This document shows, piece by piece, positions 13,003-13,112 of a stretch of 13,112 bases of DNA. Below the pieces are notes generated by a model. The model ran no database searches. It saw nothing but the letters and a program-made list of their open reading frames with translations, and was not told the DNA's origin. The stretch is from contig PMBV01000401.1 in assembly GCA_003153055.1 (NCBI GenBank), positions 1 through 13,112 of the forward strand, given 5' to 3'. The stretch comes from Myxococcales bacterium. Its GTDB lineage: Bacteria; Myxococcota; Myxococcia; Myxococcales; Myxococcaceae. Position numbers and translations under genes: made by a program. The first letter of the stretch is position 1, and every line of letters begins with the position of its first letter.

Positions 13003-13112
13003 TTGAAGAAGGGTGAGCACCACGTCAATCTCTCGTGCTCCTTCTGCGGCAAGTCGCAGCGGGAAGTGCGGAAGCTCATCGCGGGCCCGACGGTCTACAT
13101 CTGCGACGAGTG
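13003..13112 (+). CDS. clpX: ClpX, ATP-dependent unfoldase subunit of ClpXP (5' part only, TTG start)
   Basis: Only the first 36 codons are in the window, ending at the edge. They match the ClpX N-terminal zinc-binding domain: [30 protein letters not shown], with CxxC (Cys12 and Cys15) and the first Cys of the second CxxC (Cys34); the fourth Cys codon is cut by the window end. This domain dimerises and recognises adaptors and substrates; the AAA+ ring that unfolds proteins for ClpP lies beyond the window. The start is TTG at 13003, because GGAGG sits 5 bases before it and the protein then begins at the usual family position; no ATG is nearby in frame. The gene upstream is not clpP, unlike the common tig-clpP-clpX order. 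Confidence 0.93.
   Translation, partial: MKKGEHHVNLSCSFCGKSQREVRKLIAGPTVYICDE

Overview
This is a GC-rich, gene-dense window, most likely from a myxobacterium (Myxococcota). Three things point there: several short lipoproteins with textbook lipoboxes, a GYF-TM-AgmX/TonB-type protein of the kind known from gliding-motility machinery (GltJ/AgmX), and a ClpX N-terminus typical of the delta-proteobacterial lineage. The genus cannot be fixed from sequence alone. No rRNA, tRNA, insertion sequence, prophage or CRISPR array is visible, and no gene-free stretch exceeds 300 bases.

Layout. Positions 1-1834 (minus) hold a 5' complete, 3' cut GH29 alpha-L-fucosidase lipoprotein with a Ser/Thr/Asp/Gly repeat linker and two discoidin-like modules. 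A 266-base divergent intergenic region separates it from a carbohydrate-binding-like lipoprotein (2101-2871, plus). A TPR lipoprotein follows (2961-4103, plus). It converges, with one base between stops, on a minus-strand two-component operon: a NarX/DesK-type histidine kinase (6194-4761) and an overlapping NarL-type response regulator (4782-4105).

Divergent from the kinase is a plus-strand run of close genes: a divergent APS-kinase-like protein with a basic tail (6251-6916), a LarE-type sulfur transferase (6954-7844), a large Cys-rich lipoprotein that resembles the BPI/TULIP lipid-binding fold (7854-9716), a small outer-membrane beta-barrel-like protein (9777-10328) and a ribbon-helix-helix regulator (10395-10556) with a 10-bp-spaced direct repeat in its leader.

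The RHH gene converges on a TruA-type tRNA pseudouridine synthase (10562-11359, minus). TruA is head-to-head, with overlapping start codons, with a compact GltJ/AgmX-like GYF-TM-TonB protein (11358-12221, plus). A family-unassigned protein with an HTH-like segment (12253-12876) and the first 36 codons of clpX, starting at TTG 13003, close the window.

Theme. Most genes concern the cell envelope: surface glycan handling (fucosidase plus binding lipoprotein), envelope lipoproteins, a possible lipid-binding lipoprotein next to a barrel, and a periplasm-spanning TonB-like protein. Between them lie housekeeping genes (TruA, ClpX) and signalling genes. The strongest candidates for something undescribed are the BPI/TULIP-like lipoprotein with its barrel neighbour, and the mini-GltJ protein.
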